This document shows positions 50,648 through 60,418 of a DNA stretch of 64,000 bases, piece by piece. Numbering within the stretch: position 1 is the stretch's first letter; each line of letters starts with the position of its first letter. The DNA lies in contig CANRJM010000001.1 of NCBI GenBank assembly GCA_947630925.1, forward strand, positions 186,001 to 250,000, given 5' to 3'. This stretch comes from an uncultured Lachnospiraceae bacterium (lineage in GTDB: Bacteria > Bacillota > Clostridia > Lachnospirales > Lachnospiraceae). The position numbers and the translations under genes were made by a program. A model generated the notes under the pieces. The model did not search any database. It was given only the letters and a program-made list of their open reading frames with translations, and was not told the DNA's origin.

Positions 50648-52213
50648 ATGATCCATATTGTATTATCCGAACGTGATTTTGACTATGAACTGCAGGCACT
50701 GGTTGGCAGCTTTTTTCCGGGGCAGAAGAGCTGTGTGGTCATACAGCAGGAGAATATGCCAATAACGAGGGAGGTTCTGCAGAAATATGACGGTCCCGCC
50801 ATTGGCATTGTTTTCCGGAGAGAGGAGATTGTGATTTCTTTGGTCTGCGGGGACATATGGATGCAGAGGAAAGCCGGTGTATCAGGCAAAGAAGATTGGC
50901 ATAAGCATGAAGATAAATCCTCGCATCCATACCGTGCATATTATAAAAATGTATTAAAGCGGCTGTTATTTTTGATGTTGTGCGAGGGAAAAGAGGAGAA
51001 ATGGCCAGAAGGCGTCGTAATGCAGATTCCGGCATGGGGAACCATGACGGGAGTTCGTCCGACGAAACTGCCGATGCAGGAATTGCTGCAGGGGAAAACA
51101 GAAAAACAGGTTGAGGAAGATTTAAGGGAGTGGTATTGCTGCAGTGAAGAGAAACTACGGCTCTGCCTGTCTATTGCCCGAAGAGAGGCGGAACTTTTAA
51201 GAGGAAAAGAGGTTCAGGCATGCTGTAGTCTTTATATTGGCATTCCATTTTGTCCGACGACATGTCTCTATTGCTCTTTCCCCTCATACCCATTGCAGCA
51301 ATTTGGACATTTGAAAGAAACGTATCTGCAGGCGTTAAAAAAAGAAATCAAAGCAGTCGCCGCGCAAGCCAGAGGACGCCGGTTAAACAGCATATATGTC
51401 GGCGGCGGAACGCCGACTGCGTTGGATGAAGAACAGCTCAAAGAATTACTTGCCTGTGTGAGACAATATTTTCCACAGGGGGAATCCTGCGAGTTTACGG
51501 TAGAAGCGGGGCGTCCGGACAGTATAACGGCAGAAAAACTTGTGATTCTGCGTGATTACGGGGTAACCAGAATTTCCATCAATCCGCAGACGATGCGGCA
51601 GGAGACGTTAGAACGGATTGGACGGGAACATACGGTACAGGATACCAAACAGGCTTTCCAGGCAGCGAGGGAATTAGGATTTACGGATATTAATATGGAT
51701 GTAATTGTTGGACTGCCGGAAGAGACAACGGAGGACTTTGCAGATACGTTAGAGCAGATTGGGCAGTTAGATCCGGATAGCCTTACAGTGCATTCACTGG
51801 TCATTAAGAGAGCTTCCGGCCTGCGGGGGATGTTAGAGTCGTCCGGCGATTTTGCAGCAGAGGAAGAGCTGAGAGGCTGCCGGATGGAGCAAATGCTTAA
51901 GATGGCGCAGACGTTTGCACGGGAGAAAGGATATCGGCCGTACTATATGTACCGGCAAAAAAATTCGGCCGGACATTTTGGCAGTTCCGGTCAGGAAAAT
52001 ATTGGGTTTGCCAGAAAGGGAAAGGAATGTCTGTACAATATTTTGATTATGGAGGAATTGCAGACGATTCTGGCAGTTGGCGCAGGAGCTTCTACCAAGA
52101 TTTATCATCCGGAAAAGAAAATTGTCAGCCGTATCGAAAATGTCAAGAGTATAACAGACTACATTAGTAGAATAGATGAAATGATTGAGAGAAAAAAGGG
52201 AATTTTGTGTTAG
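50648..52213 (+). CDS. hemZ: Coproporphyrinogen III dehydrogenase HemZ-type radical SAM protein
   Basis: 521 residues, near the usual HemZ size. The radical-SAM cluster motif is PFCPTTCLYCSFPSY (C-x3-C-x2-C, about 203-217), followed by YVGGGTPT, FTVEAGRPDS, INPQTM and NMDVIVGLPEE. The N-terminal 190 residues are the HemZ-specific region with GVRPTK. In Bacillus the HemZ group is linked to oxygen-independent coproporphyrinogen oxidation; in heme-lacking anaerobes the real substrate is uncertain. It is co-directional with the MBL gene 15 bases away and the HD gene 12 bases away. Confidence 0.92.
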   Translation: MIHIVLSERDFDYELQALVGSFFPGQKSCVVIQQENMPITREVLQKYDGPAIGIVFRREEIVISLVCGDIWMQRKAGVSGKEDWHKHEDKSSHPYRAYYKNVLKRLLFLMLCEGKEEKWPEGVVMQIPAWGTMTGVRPTKLPMQELLQGKTEKQVEEDLREWYCCSEEKLRLCLSIARREAELLRGKEVQACCSLYIGIPFCPTTCLYCSFPSYPLQQFGHLKETYLQALKKEIKAVAAQARGRRLNSIYVGGGTPTALDEEQLKELLACVRQYFPQGESCEFTVEAGRPDSITAEKLVILRDYGVTRISINPQTMRQETLERIGREHTVQDTKQAFQAARELGFTDINMDVIVGLPEETTEDFADTLEQIGQLDPDSLTVHSLVIKRASGLRGMLESSGDFAAEEELRGCRMEQMLKMAQTFAREKGYRPYYMYRQKNSAGHFGSSGQENIGFARKGKECLYNILIMEELQTILAVGAGASTKIYHPEKKIVSRIENVKSITDYISRIDEMIERKKGILC

Positions 52214-52225
52214 AGAGGTGGACGG

Positions 52226-52888
52226 ATGGAAGAGTACACAAAGAAATTAGAAACCTCTGATAGGATTCCGAAGCATATCAGAAATACGGTATGCGAGGAA
52301 ATGTGCCATGGCGTTGAGGTAAGCAATCTGGCGAGAATGATAGCGAAAGAATTAGGGGAAACAGAAGAGTTCTGCAAGGATATTACTTTGGCGGGCATTC
52401 TTCATGATATTGGAAAACTGAAACTGACCAAATATCTCTATGCAGAGGATGGCCTGCTGGTAGAGCAGATGAAATATGTCAGGCAGCATACGGCGCAAAG
52501 CTATGAGATTATTATGGATGCCGGTTATCAGGATGAGATAGCAAGAGCCGTTTATTATCATCATGAAAATTATGACGGTTCCGGATATCCGGATAATCTG
52601 CGGGGGGATAATATTCCGTGGATGGCGCGGATCCTCCGTGTTTGTGATGTTTTTATTGCTTTGACGGCAGACCGTAGTTACCGTAAGGCATTTGACCCGA
52701 AATCAGCGTTGGAGATTATGATAGACGAGGTAAAAGATTATGATATGAGAGTGTTTCTGGCGTTTCAGCGCGTGGTACACAATCAGGTATTTAAAATAGG
52801 GATGGGACAGATGAGAAAGATAATGTATCCCGAACAAAAAAAGGCGCTTCAGGTATTTGAAGGGGAAATGAAACTTTTAATCCCTTAA
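52226..52888 (+). CDS. HD-GYP domain phosphohydrolase
   Basis: 220 residues; ATG with GAGG and GGACGG upstream. It has the metal-binding HD of LHDIGKLKL (about 69-77), a second His in VRQHTAQSYEI, HHENYDGSGYP (the GYP motif, here with HHENYDG) and ADRSYRKA. The full set suggests a c-di-GMP phosphodiesterase or another phosphohydrolase without a sensor domain. The overall context (EAL protein at 58,215) is consistent with c-di-GMP signalling in this organism. Confidence 0.88.
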   Translation: MEEYTKKLETSDRIPKHIRNTVCEEMCHGVEVSNLARMIAKELGETEEFCKDITLAGILHDIGKLKLTKYLYAEDGLLVEQMKYVRQHTAQSYEIIMDAGYQDEIARAVYYHHENYDGSGYPDNLRGDNIPWMARILRVCDVFIALTADRSYRKAFDPKSALEIMIDEVKDYDMRVFLAFQRVVHNQVFKIGMGQMRKIMYPEQKKALQVFEGEMKLLIP

Positions 52889-52903
52889 TTCTTGCAGAGG
52901 AAC

Positions 52904-52932
52904 TTGCTTAAATAGCAAATTCGTTGTATCAT
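52904..52932 (+). promoter_or_regulatory. Possible sigma-A promoter of aspS
   Basis: TTGCTT, 17 bases, TATCAT, in the gap between the HD-GYP gene and aspS. The leader of about 125 bases can form a GC-rich hairpin near 52999-53051; no T-box specifier or GGTGG-type motif was seen. Confidence 0.5.
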
Positions 52933-53063
52933 ACTTTTTATATGAATTGGAAGCAACTGACAAAAGGAAAAAATAAATTTATCACTCAATCGGTTTGTGT
53001 CTGCGCGCTGCTTGCCACAAACATCAGTGATGCGTAAAAGAGCAGCGCAGAAATGAGGAAAAC

Positions 53064-54878
53064 ATGGCAGAATCAATGAAAGGCTTAAAACGTACATGCA
53101 GATGTGCGGAGTTAAGAGAAGACAATATCGGCGAAGTTGTGACGGTTATGGGATGGGTACAGAAGCAGAGAAATAAGGGAAGTATTATCTTTGTGGATTT
53201 GCGTGACCGTTCAGGGATTTTGCAGATTATATTCGAAGAGGGAGAAATTCATGCAGAGGGGTTTGCAAAGGCGGAAAGATTAAGGAGTGAATTTGTGATC
53301 GCCGTAACGGGTAAGGTTGTGAAACGTTCCGGCGCAGTCAATGAGAATTTAAAAACAGGTGCGATTGAGGTTCGTGCCGACAGCATCCATATCCTTTCAG
53401 AGTCCGAGACGCCTCCGTTTCCAATTGAAGCGGGCAGCAAGACCAAGGAAGAACTTCGTTTAAAATACCGTTATCTGGATTTGCGGCGTCCGGATTTGCA
53501 GAACAATTTGATTATGAGAAGCCGGGTGGCTGGATTGATTCGTCAGTTTATGGCGGAGGAAGGTTTTTTGGAGATAGAGACTCCGATGCTGACGAAAAGT
53601 ACGCCGGAAGGAGCAAGAGATTATCTCGTTCCAAGCCGTGTCCATCCGGGGAATTTTTATGCGTTGCCGCAATCGCCGCAGATTTTTAAACAGCTTCTGA
53701 TGTGTTCGGGATACGACCGCTATTTCCAAATCGCAAGATGTTTTCGGGACGAGGATCTCCGTGCCGACAGACAGCCGGAGTTTACGCAGGTCGATATGGA
53801 ACTTTCCTTTGTGGATGAGGAAGAAGTGATGGAGGTCAATGAGCGTCTGCTCCAGAGGATATTTAAAGAAATATTAGATGTGGATATAGAACTTCCGATG
53901 AGACGGATGACATGGCAGGAAGCAATGGACCGTTTCGGTTCGGACAAACCGGATCTCCGTTTTGGTATGGAGCTTCATGATGTGTCTGATGTGGTAAAGG
54001 GCTGCGGATTTGGCGTATTTACCGGCGCGTTGGAACAAGGCGGCTCCGTTCGCGGTATCAACGCACAGGGACAGGGAAATATGCCGCGTAAGAAAATAGA
54101 CGCGTTGGTCCAATATGCAAAAGATTTTGGCGCAAAGGGACTTGCTTATCTGGCAATCAATGAGGACGGCACCTGCAAATCCTCTTTTGCCAAATTTATG
54201 ACGCAGGAAGAGTTAGATGCTTTGATTCAGGCAATGGAAGGGAAACCGGGCGATTTGCTGCTTTTTGCAGCCGATACAAATAAAGTCGTTTATGATGTGC
54301 TGGGGAACCTTCGTCTGGAACTTGCGCGCAATTTGGATTTGTTAGATAAAAATGAATATCAATTTTTATGGATTACAGAATTTCCGGAGTTTGAATATTC
54401 TGAGGAACAGGAGCGGTATGTGGCGATGCATCATCCGTTTACCATGCCAATGGAAGAGGATATTCCGCTCCTTATGACGCATCCGGAAAAAGTTCGTGCC
54501 AGGGCATATGATATTGTACTAAACGGTACAGAGCTTGGAGGCGGTTCCATTCGTATCCATCAGAATGATGTGCAGGAAGCAATGTTTGAAGCGTTAGGTT
54601 TTACGCCGGAGAAGGCGCAGGAACAGTTTGGATTTTTGTTAGACGCTTTCCGATACGGCGTCCCTCCTCATGCGGGACTTGCCTATGGTTTCGACCGTCT
54701 GATCATGCTGTTGGCAAAGCAGGATAGTATTCGTGATGTCATTGCATTTCCAAAGGTAAAGGATGCTTCCTGCCTGATGACCGATGCGCCAAATGCAGTA
54801 AACGACAAGCAGTTAGAGGAACTTGGCCTGAATATTTCAGCGGCCGTACAGACGGAAAACGGAGAATCAGGCGTATGA
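53064..54878 (+). CDS. aspS: Aspartyl-tRNA synthetase
   Basis: 604 residues; ATG after GAGGAAAAC. Bacterial-type class II synthetase: OB-fold anticodon domain (about 10-110, VMGWVQKQRNKGSIIFVDLRD), motif 2 (FRDEDLRADRQPEFTQVD), GAD insertion (about 300-420) and motif 3 (GVPPHAGLAYGFDRLIML). It charges tRNA-Asp. The next gene overlaps its stop by four bases (ATGA). Confidence 0.97.
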   Translation: MAESMKGLKRTCRCAELREDNIGEVVTVMGWVQKQRNKGSIIFVDLRDRSGILQIIFEEGEIHAEGFAKAERLRSEFVIAVTGKVVKRSGAVNENLKTGAIEVRADSIHILSESETPPFPIEAGSKTKEELRLKYRYLDLRRPDLQNNLIMRSRVAGLIRQFMAEEGFLEIETPMLTKSTPEGARDYLVPSRVHPGNFYALPQSPQIFKQLLMCSGYDRYFQIARCFRDEDLRADRQPEFTQVDMELSFVDEEEVMEVNERLLQRIFKEILDVDIELPMRRMTWQEAMDRFGSDKPDLRFGMELHDVSDVVKGCGFGVFTGALEQGGSVRGINAQGQGNMPRKKIDALVQYAKDFGAKGLAYLAINEDGTCKSSFAKFMTQEELDALIQAMEGKPGDLLLFAADTNKVVYDVLGNLRLELARNLDLLDKNEYQFLWITEFPEFEYSEEQERYVAMHHPFTMPMEEDIPLLMTHPEKVRARAYDIVLNGTELGGGSIRIHQNDVQEAMFEALGFTPEKAQEQFGFLLDAFRYGVPPHAGLAYGFDRLIMLLAKQDSIRDVIAFPKVKDASCLMTDAPNAVNDKQLEELGLNISAAVQTENGESGV

Positions 54879-55372
54879 CGAAAGAAGCTTATGAAAGGAT
54901 GTTTCAAAAAATCCGTTCTATGCGGTATGGAGTTACGGTCATTCGGAATTTAGGAGAAACGGTTACGGTTTTGACCGCTATTTTCTATGCAGCGGCATTA
55001 TTCGTCAGCGTTTGGAGGGGGAAAGGAAAACAGGCTTTTTTGATCTGCCTGGTGCCGGCAGTCTCTATTTTCGTAGTATCGTGTTTCAGAAATTGGTGGA
55101 AGGCAGAACGCCCTTATGAAATCTATGGTTTTCAGCCGCTATTTCCAAAGGAAACAAAGGGAAAATCCTTTCCGAGCCGTCATGTTTTTTCAATCTTTGT
55201 CATAGGCAGTACATTATATTGGTTTTATCCGCTGTTGGGAGAATGGATTTGTTTGATGGGGATTGTTTTGGCAATCCTCCGTGTGATAGCAGGCGTTCAT
55301 TTTCCTAAGGATGTGCTTGTAGGAGCAGCGGCGGGGATTTTGTGCGGCTGTATGGCGGGATTATTAAAATAA
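54875..55372 (+). CDS. PAP2-family membrane phosphatase
   Basis: 165 residues, translationally coupled to aspS (ATGA overlap). The phosphatase signature is complete: KAERPYE (motif 1), FPSRHVFS (motif 2) and RVIAGVHFPKDV (motif 3 with His and Asp). Four to five hydrophobic segments place it in the membrane. Family members dephosphorylate undecaprenyl pyrophosphate or phosphatidic acid. Undecaprenyl-PP recycling would suit the adjacent glycan-rich genome region, but the substrate is inferred. Confidence 0.92.
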   Translation: MTKEAYERMFQKIRSMRYGVTVIRNLGETVTVLTAIFYAAALFVSVWRGKGKQAFLICLVPAVSIFVVSCFRNWWKAERPYEIYGFQPLFPKETKGKSFPSRHVFSIFVIGSTLYWFYPLLGEWICLMGIVLAILRVIAGVHFPKDVLVGAAAGILCGCMAGLLK

Positions 55373-55397
55373 AGGAAGAGAAAGGAGGATATCACAC

Positions 55398-55562
55398 ATG
55401 AATCAGGAAGAAAAGCTGGATGCGTTATTAAAAGCAGTAGAGGGCTTAAAAGAGCAGATGGACAAACAGGACGAGCAGTTGGAGTATATTGTTGCACGCC
55501 TGAACCATATGCGCGATAAGGCTCACCAGAAGCGGGAGCAGGAAACGGCATGGCCGAAGTAG
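55398..55562 (+). CDS. 54-residue coiled-coil hypothetical protein
   Basis: A short frame with a strong ribosome site (AAAGGAGG, seven to eight bases before ATG), 25 bases after the PAP2 gene. The protein is MNQEEKLDALL then alternating Lys/Glu and Leu/Val heptads (KAVEGLKEQMDKQDEQLEYI), and a basic VARLNHMRDKAHQKRE tail. This looks like a small parallel coiled coil. No family is assigned. Gene-finding cut-offs may miss it. Confidence 0.7.
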   Translation: MNQEEKLDALLKAVEGLKEQMDKQDEQLEYIVARLNHMRDKAHQKREQETAWPK

Positions 55563-55566
55563 GGAA

Positions 55567-55594
55567 TTGACAAATTCCATGAATTTAGTAAAAT
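55567..55594 (+). promoter_or_regulatory. Probable sigma-A promoter of leuS
   Basis: TTGACA, 16 bases, TAAAAT. It is followed at once by the strong hairpin at 55597-55629, so the leuS leader starts with or near that structure. Confidence 0.6.
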
Positions 55595-55596
55595 TT

Positions 55597-55629
55597 AAAG
55601 TGCTATGGTTTATTTTACCATGGCACTTT
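55597..55629 (+). other. Hairpin in the leuS leader
   Basis: Twelve-base arms 55597-55608 and 55618-55629 pair with one G-T wobble around a nine-base A/T-rich loop. No T run follows on the plus strand, so it is not a typical terminator. It may stabilise or regulate the leuS mRNA. Confidence 0.5.
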
Positions 55630-55714
55630 AGCAGTTAAGGAGGTAAAGCCGTACATGCGCTGTAGATACGGCTTTGCTGAAAGAAAGAGCAATGGCGCAG
55701 AAACGGGGAGAATT

Positions 55715-58132
55715 ATGGCAGAAATGTACAATCACCACACAGTGGAGAAAAAATGGCAGCAGATATGGGAGGAAGAAAAGGCGTTTCGGACGGAGAATGA
55801 TTACACTAAGCCAAAATTTTATGCATTGGTGGAGTTTCCATATCCTTCCGGACAGGGACTTCACGTAGGTCATCCAAGACCATATACGGCATTGGATATT
55901 GTTGTGCGGAAACGCCGGATGCAGGGATATAACGTGCTTTATCCGATGGGATGGGATGCGTTTGGACTTCCGACAGAGAATTATGCAATTAAAAATAAAA
56001 TACATCCAAAAGTCGTAACAAAGAATAATGTGGCGCGTTTTAAGGAACAGTTACGTTCTCTTGGATATTCTTTTGACTGGGAACGGGAAATCAATACAAC
56101 GGACCCAGAATATTATAAGTGGACGCAGTGGATTTTCCTAAAACTTTTTAAGGCGGGACTGGCATACAAAAAGGAAATGCCGATTAACTGGTGTACGTCC
56201 TGTAAGGTTGGGCTTGCCAATGAAGAAGTAGTCAATGGCGTATGCGAACGCTGCGGCTCTGAAGTAGTCCGTAAAGTAAAAAGCGAGTGGATGCTTAAAA
56301 TCACTAATTATGCAGATAAGCTGCTGGAAGGTCTGGAGGATGTTGATTACATTGAACGGGTAAAGACTTCCCAGAGAAATTGGATTGGCCGTTCCGAGGG
56401 AGCGGAGGTAGACTTTTTGATTGCAGGGAAGGAAGATAAACTCCGCGTATATACGACCAGGCCGGACACATTGTTTGGCGCAACCTATATGGTAGTTTCG
56501 CCGGAACATCCAATTATAGATAAGTACCGGGAAGAAATCGCAAATTGGGATGAGATTGCAGCATATCGGGAGATGGCCGCAAAGAAATCCGATTTTGAAC
56601 GTACGGAGCTTGCAAAGGAGAAAACCGGTGTGGTCATTGATGGTTTAAAAGCCATCAATCCGATGAATGATACACAAATTCCAATCTGGATTTCCGATTA
56701 TGTACTGATGACATATGGCACCGGCGCAATTATGGCAGTGCCGGCGCATGATGACCGTGACTGGGAATTTGCCAAAAAGTTCCATCTTCCGATGATACAG
56801 GTGGTTGAGGGAGAAGAAGGACCGGTTGATATTGAAAAGGCAGCTTTTACTGATGTGGCGACCGGAAGAATGATTCATTCCGGTTTTCTGACAGGCTTGC
56901 GTGTGGAGGAAGCGAAAGAAAAGGTAAAAGACTTTTTGACGGAGAAAAAGATTGGCCATCGTAAGGTAAATTATAAACTGAGGGACTGGGTTTTCTCCAG
57001 ACAGAGATATTGGGGAGAGCCGATTCCAATCGTACATTGTGAGAAATGCGGTTTTGTGCCATTGGATGAGAGTGAACTGCCGCTGCTGCTGCCGGAGGTT
57101 GACAGCTATATGCCGACCGATAACGGCGAATCGCCTCTTGCTGCTATGACAGATTGGGTAAATACAACCTGCCCATGCTGCCATGGCCCTGCAAAACGCG
57201 AGACGGATACGATGCCGCAGTGGGCAGGTTCTTCCTGGTATTTCTTGAGATATACGGATCCAAACAATACAGAAGCTCTGGCAAGTCAGGAAGCCCTGAA
57301 ATATTGGCTGCCGGTTGACTGGTATAACGGCGGTATGGAGCATACGACGCTGCATTTGTTATATTCCCGCTTTTGGCATAGATTTCTCTATGACCAGAAG
57401 GTTGTACCGACACCGGAACCATACCAGAAGCGTACTTCGCACGGAATGATTCTTGGGGAAAATGGAGAGAAAATGAGTAAATCCCGCGGCAATGTAGTCA
57501 ATCCTGACGATATTGTCCGTGAATATGGAGCAGATACGTTACGCACGTATGAGATGTTTATCGGCGCATTTGATTTAAGCGCATCCTGGTCAGATGACGG
57601 CGTAAAAGGATGCCGCCGTTTCCTCGACCGCGTGTGGAAGTTGCAGACTATTGTGACAGAGGAAGAAGGGTATTCTGCAGATTTGGAAACGAAGATGCAT
57701 CAGACCATAAAGAAGGTAAGCAGTGATTTTGAAAATATGAAATTTAATACTGCGATTGCGGCTATGATGGCGCTGCTCAATGAATTTTATAAGAAAAAAG
57801 CCGTTACTAAGGGAGAGTATAAGACGCTGATTACCCTGCTCCATCCGGTAGCGCCTCATATCACAGAAGAGATATGGAGTATTTTAGGGGGAGAGAAGCG
57901 GTTGTATCAGCAGACATGGCCGGATTATGAGGAAGCAAAGACGATAGAATCAACGGTAGAAATCGCTGTTCAGATTAACGGGAAGACGAAAGCAACGCTT
58001 TCTATTGGAAAAGAAGATCCAAAGGAAGAAGTTTTGGCAAAAGCCAAAGAAGTTTTGGGAGAAAAATTATCCGGAAATATCATAAAGGAAATCTATGTGC
58101 CGGGAAGAATTGTAAATATTGTAGCGAAGTAA
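55715..58132 (+). CDS. leuS: Leucyl-tRNA synthetase
   Basis: 805 residues; ATG at 55715 follows GGGGAG by four bases (an upstream ATG-containing extension lacks a site and is unlike the family). Class I synthetase with the HIGH-type motif [14 protein letters not shown], a Zn-type C-x2-C ... C-x2-C region (CTSCKVG, CERCGS), the CP1 editing domain ([29 protein letters not shown]) and [10 protein letters not shown]. Full length for a bacterial LeuRS. It charges tRNA-Leu and ends at the strong terminator shared with the convergent EAL gene. Confidence 0.97.
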   Translation: MAEMYNHHTVEKKWQQIWEEEKAFRTENDYTKPKFYALVEFPYPSGQGLHVGHPRPYTALDIVVRKRRMQGYNVLYPMGWDAFGLPTENYAIKNKIHPKVVTKNNVARFKEQLRSLGYSFDWEREINTTDPEYYKWTQWIFLKLFKAGLAYKKEMPINWCTSCKVGLANEEVVNGVCERCGSEVVRKVKSEWMLKITNYADKLLEGLEDVDYIERVKTSQRNWIGRSEGAEVDFLIAGKEDKLRVYTTRPDTLFGATYMVVSPEHPIIDKYREEIANWDEIAAYREMAAKKSDFERTELAKEKTGVVIDGLKAINPMNDTQIPIWISDYVLMTYGTGAIMAVPAHDDRDWEFAKKFHLPMIQVVEGEEGPVDIEKAAFTDVATGRMIHSGFLTGLRVEEAKEKVKDFLTEKKIGHRKVNYKLRDWVFSRQRYWGEPIPIVHCEKCGFVPLDESELPLLLPEVDSYMPTDNGESPLAAMTDWVNTTCPCCHGPAKRETDTMPQWAGSSWYFLRYTDPNNTEALASQEALKYWLPVDWYNGGMEHTTLHLLYSRFWHRFLYDQKVVPTPEPYQKRTSHGMILGENGEKMSKSRGNVVNPDDIVREYGADTLRTYEMFIGAFDLSASWSDDGVKGCRRFLDRVWKLQTIVTEEEGYSADLETKMHQTIKKVSSDFENMKFNTAIAAMMALLNEFYKKKAVTKGEYKTLITLLHPVAPHITEEIWSILGGEKRLYQQTWPDYEEAKTIESTVEIAVQINGKTKATLSIGKEDPKEEVLAKAKEVLGEKLSGNIIKEIYVPGRIVNIVAK

Positions 58133-58175
58133 GAAAGACAATATACGCCGTTTTTGCGACGCCATAAGAGAGAAA

Positions 58176-58215
58176 ATAAAAGGAGGGAAACGTTTTTGCA
58201 TTTCCCTCCTTTTAT
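58176..58215. terminator. Bidirectional terminator between leuS and the EAL gene
   Basis: A perfect 15-base-pair stem (58176-58190 with 58201-58215, loop of ten). A/T-rich ends give T runs in both directions, suited to ending both convergent genes. Confidence 0.88.
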
Positions 58216-60116
58216 CATTCTTTTGCAAGAAAATTCTGTAGTTGTTCCATTGGAATCGGTTTGGAATATTTATATCCCTGTAAAAAAGCGGCGTTCATCT
58301 TCAGACAATGATTTTCGGTTTCTTCATCCTCAATGCCTTCAAATAGGATTTGATAGTTTGATTTCTGGAAAATATCGGAAAAACTTCCAACCAATGCTCT
58401 GGATGCCTCGTTTTTTCCGGCAAGACGCGTCATGGACCGGTCAAATTTTATAATATCGATGGGCAGACTGGTAATCCGCTCAAAATTGGAATAGCCGGTG
58501 CCGAAGTCGTCAAGGTAAAATTTAATGCCAAGATTCTGTAGCTGTAACATGACCGCTTTTACCATTTCAAAATCCTGTTCGTTTCGACTTTCTGTCAATT
58601 CAATCGCAATCTTATGAAATTCGATATGATTCTTTTGGATAATGTGGATTACGTCTTTACAGAAATCTTTATCCTTCAGTTCTACAATAGAAAAGTTGAC
58701 GGAAATCCGATTGATCAAATATCCCTTTTTTTCAAATTCACGAATTTGTTGACAGGTCTTATTCAGGATGATTTTACTCAGTGTATGGATATATCCGTGT
58801 TTTTCTGCAAGCGGGATAAAAAGATCGGGATAAACAATGCCGTTTTCTTTTAAATGAAGACGCATCAGTGCTTCTGCCGAATTAAAGACATTATGTTTCG
58901 TATTTAAGACCGGTTGGCAGAATACTTTTACACGTGGATCGTCCAGGTTTAAATTTTTGTGAATGTCTTTCAATTCACTTAAAATATAAGCAGATTTTAA
59001 ATAATCTTCCATATCCCTGTTTTTACAGTGATATGCGCTGTTGGCAGGGAGCTGGTCTTCAATAAATTCATCCAGTGCCAGATAATCATCGCCCTCTTGA
59101 AGGATGATATCGGAATGAATCAGGACAATTTTGTAATCAATTTTATATTCCTGATAAAGCCTGTCAAAATCCTCAATCAAAATAGGAAACAGACGTTCTG
59201 AATCGGGATTCAGTTCATCCTCATAAACAATAATAAATTTGTCGTTTCGAATGCGGAACATACAGGAGTTTTTAAAATATTTCTCATTGAAACGGATAAA
59301 ACTCTGCGACATCTTTTTTGCGCTTTTCATATTCAGCTCTTCCAGATAGAGGCAGATCATAGAAAATTTCCGATTCTTTAATTCCTCAATATACGCATTG
59401 AAGGAATATTGATCCAGGGTTCCCAGATTGATATCATAGGAGTTATGGTGAAACAAAAATAATACTGCCAATACCGGAAAAGTAAAACTGATGCAAAGAT
59501 AGGAGGTCTGCAGGTGAAGAGAAGATATCACTATGACCAGACCGGATAAAAGCATAACGTTCCGAATGCATTGAAATGTCTTGGCAATAAATTTTTTCCT
59601 GTATAAAAACAGTAAAAAAGCAATGATGCAGAAATAGTAGATATAGAAAAAGTGAAAAAAGTCTAAATAAAAATTTTGATGGATGTTTAAACCGGAATCA
59701 ATATAAAATACCAATTTTGTTAAAGGAGAGGAAATTTCCAACAACACAAAAAGACCAAATGCAGACCAAATGGCAATGTCCAGTATCCGTTTTCCCCTTC
59801 CGATAAGATTAATGAGGTTCTTGAGGTAAATACAAAAAATGCAAAACGTTAAAATCAGGGAAATATATAATAAATTCCTCAATATATAAATAGGAATCAC
59901 ATAAATCGCCTGAATATGTTCCATCAGATAATGATAAAATATACTGGAAGTTGCAGAAAGGGTAATCAAAAGAGTAGCTGATTTGAATACAAACAGGTTC
60001 TTCTGCTTAATGGTATAAGTGGAATTCAGCAGTATCCAGTATATCAGGCAGATGACTATGGCGCATACATCGGCCGGCGCGCTGTAATTTTTGTAATATA
60101 AAACATCAGAAAGCAT
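58215..60116 (-). CDS. Membrane EAL-domain c-di-GMP phosphodiesterase with degenerate GGDEF-like region
   Basis: 633 residues; ATG at 60116 has AAAGGAG eight bases upstream, 48 bases inside the longer open frame. The N-terminal 230 residues hold six to seven transmembrane segments, a MASE-like sensor. Residues about 250-370 resemble a GGDEF fold without the GGDEF signature. The EAL domain (about 390-633) keeps the catalytic set: SAEALMRL, NFSIVELKD, IELTESRN, LDDFGTGYSN, DIIKFDRS, FEGIEDEE and QGYKYSKPIP. So the phosphodiesterase should be active and lower c-di-GMP. A Fur-like palindrome lies just upstream. Confidence 0.9.
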   Translation of the reverse strand: MLSDVLYYKNYSAPADVCAIVICLIYWILLNSTYTIKQKNLFVFKSATLLITLSATSSIFYHYLMEHIQAIYVIPIYILRNLLYISLILTFCIFCIYLKNLINLIGRGKRILDIAIWSAFGLFVLLEISSPLTKLVFYIDSGLNIHQNFYLDFFHFFYIYYFCIIAFLLFLYRKKFIAKTFQCIRNVMLLSGLVIVISSLHLQTSYLCISFTFPVLAVLFLFHHNSYDINLGTLDQYSFNAYIEELKNRKFSMICLYLEELNMKSAKKMSQSFIRFNEKYFKNSCMFRIRNDKFIIVYEDELNPDSERLFPILIEDFDRLYQEYKIDYKIVLIHSDIILQEGDDYLALDEFIEDQLPANSAYHCKNRDMEDYLKSAYILSELKDIHKNLNLDDPRVKVFCQPVLNTKHNVFNSAEALMRLHLKENGIVYPDLFIPLAEKHGYIHTLSKIILNKTCQQIREFEKKGYLINRISVNFSIVELKDKDFCKDVIHIIQKNHIEFHKIAIELTESRNEQDFEMVKAVMLQLQNLGIKFYLDDFGTGYSNFERITSLPIDIIKFDRSMTRLAGKNEASRALVGSFSDIFQKSNYQILFEGIEDEETENHCLKMNAAFLQGYKYSKPIPMEQLQNFLAKE

Positions 60117-60148
60117 ACGGCTGTCTCCTTTACTTTTCTCACATCTAT

Positions 60149-60166
60149 GAATAACAATTATCATTC
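60149..60166 (-). promoter_or_regulatory. Fur/PerR-like inverted repeat upstream of the EAL gene
   Basis: An 18-base imperfect palindrome, read on the minus strand as GAATGATAATTGTTATTC (14 of 18 positions symmetric), matches the 7-1-7 Fur pattern well in its left half (TGATAAT). It lies 33 bases before the EAL start codon. Confidence 0.4.
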
Positions 60167-60263
60167 ATTTTGAAATCTTTCTGTTTCATAATTATATATC
60201 AGTTAGATGGAAAAGAAAAGTATATTCTTGTAAAAAAATATATTTTAGCGTATTCTGTTTTAT

Positions 60264-60292
60264 TTGACAGAAGCAGTTCCTTTTGGTATACT
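60264..60292 (+). promoter_or_regulatory. Strong sigma-A promoter of mntP
   Basis: TTGACA, 17 bases, TATACT with TGG just before (extended -10). Transcription should begin near 60299, at the 5' edge of the riboswitch. Confidence 0.85.
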
Positions 60293-60299
60293 GGAATGG

Positions 60300-60390
60300 C
60301 AATGAGGGAGTAGTTAGCGTATGAGCGTGGCTAAGCCAACAAACTCGGCCGGACGGCCTGGCTTAATCTTAAATAACAAGACTCGTGCAC
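60300..60390 (+). ncRNA. yybP-ykoY manganese riboswitch aptamer
   Basis: The leader between the promoter and mntP has the recognisable family pattern: GAGGGAGTAG at the 5' side, a stem-loop pair from TTAGC-type and CTAAGCCAACAA, a GC-rich CGGCCGGACGGCC hairpin, TGGCTTAA, and the 3' partner AACAAGACTCGT. The pairing GAG/CTC closes P1. This family senses Mn2+ and sits upstream of MntP in many bacteria. An earlier start of the mntP frame at 60321 would read through the aptamer and is rejected. Confidence 0.82.
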
Positions 60391-60418
60391 AGTGCTTTGC
60401 TGTGTCTGGGTTTATGGA

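Noticed and set aside
52889..53063. T-box riboswitch ahead of aspS.
   Set aside because: No antiterminator core motif or terminator was found, and the leader is short.
55563..55714. T-box riboswitch ahead of leuS.
   Set aside because: Only a simple hairpin is present, with no T-box core sequence and too little length.
56645..57355. A 236-codon minus-strand reading frame opposite leuS.
   Set aside because: It is antisense to a clearly identified synthetase and its product resembles nothing.
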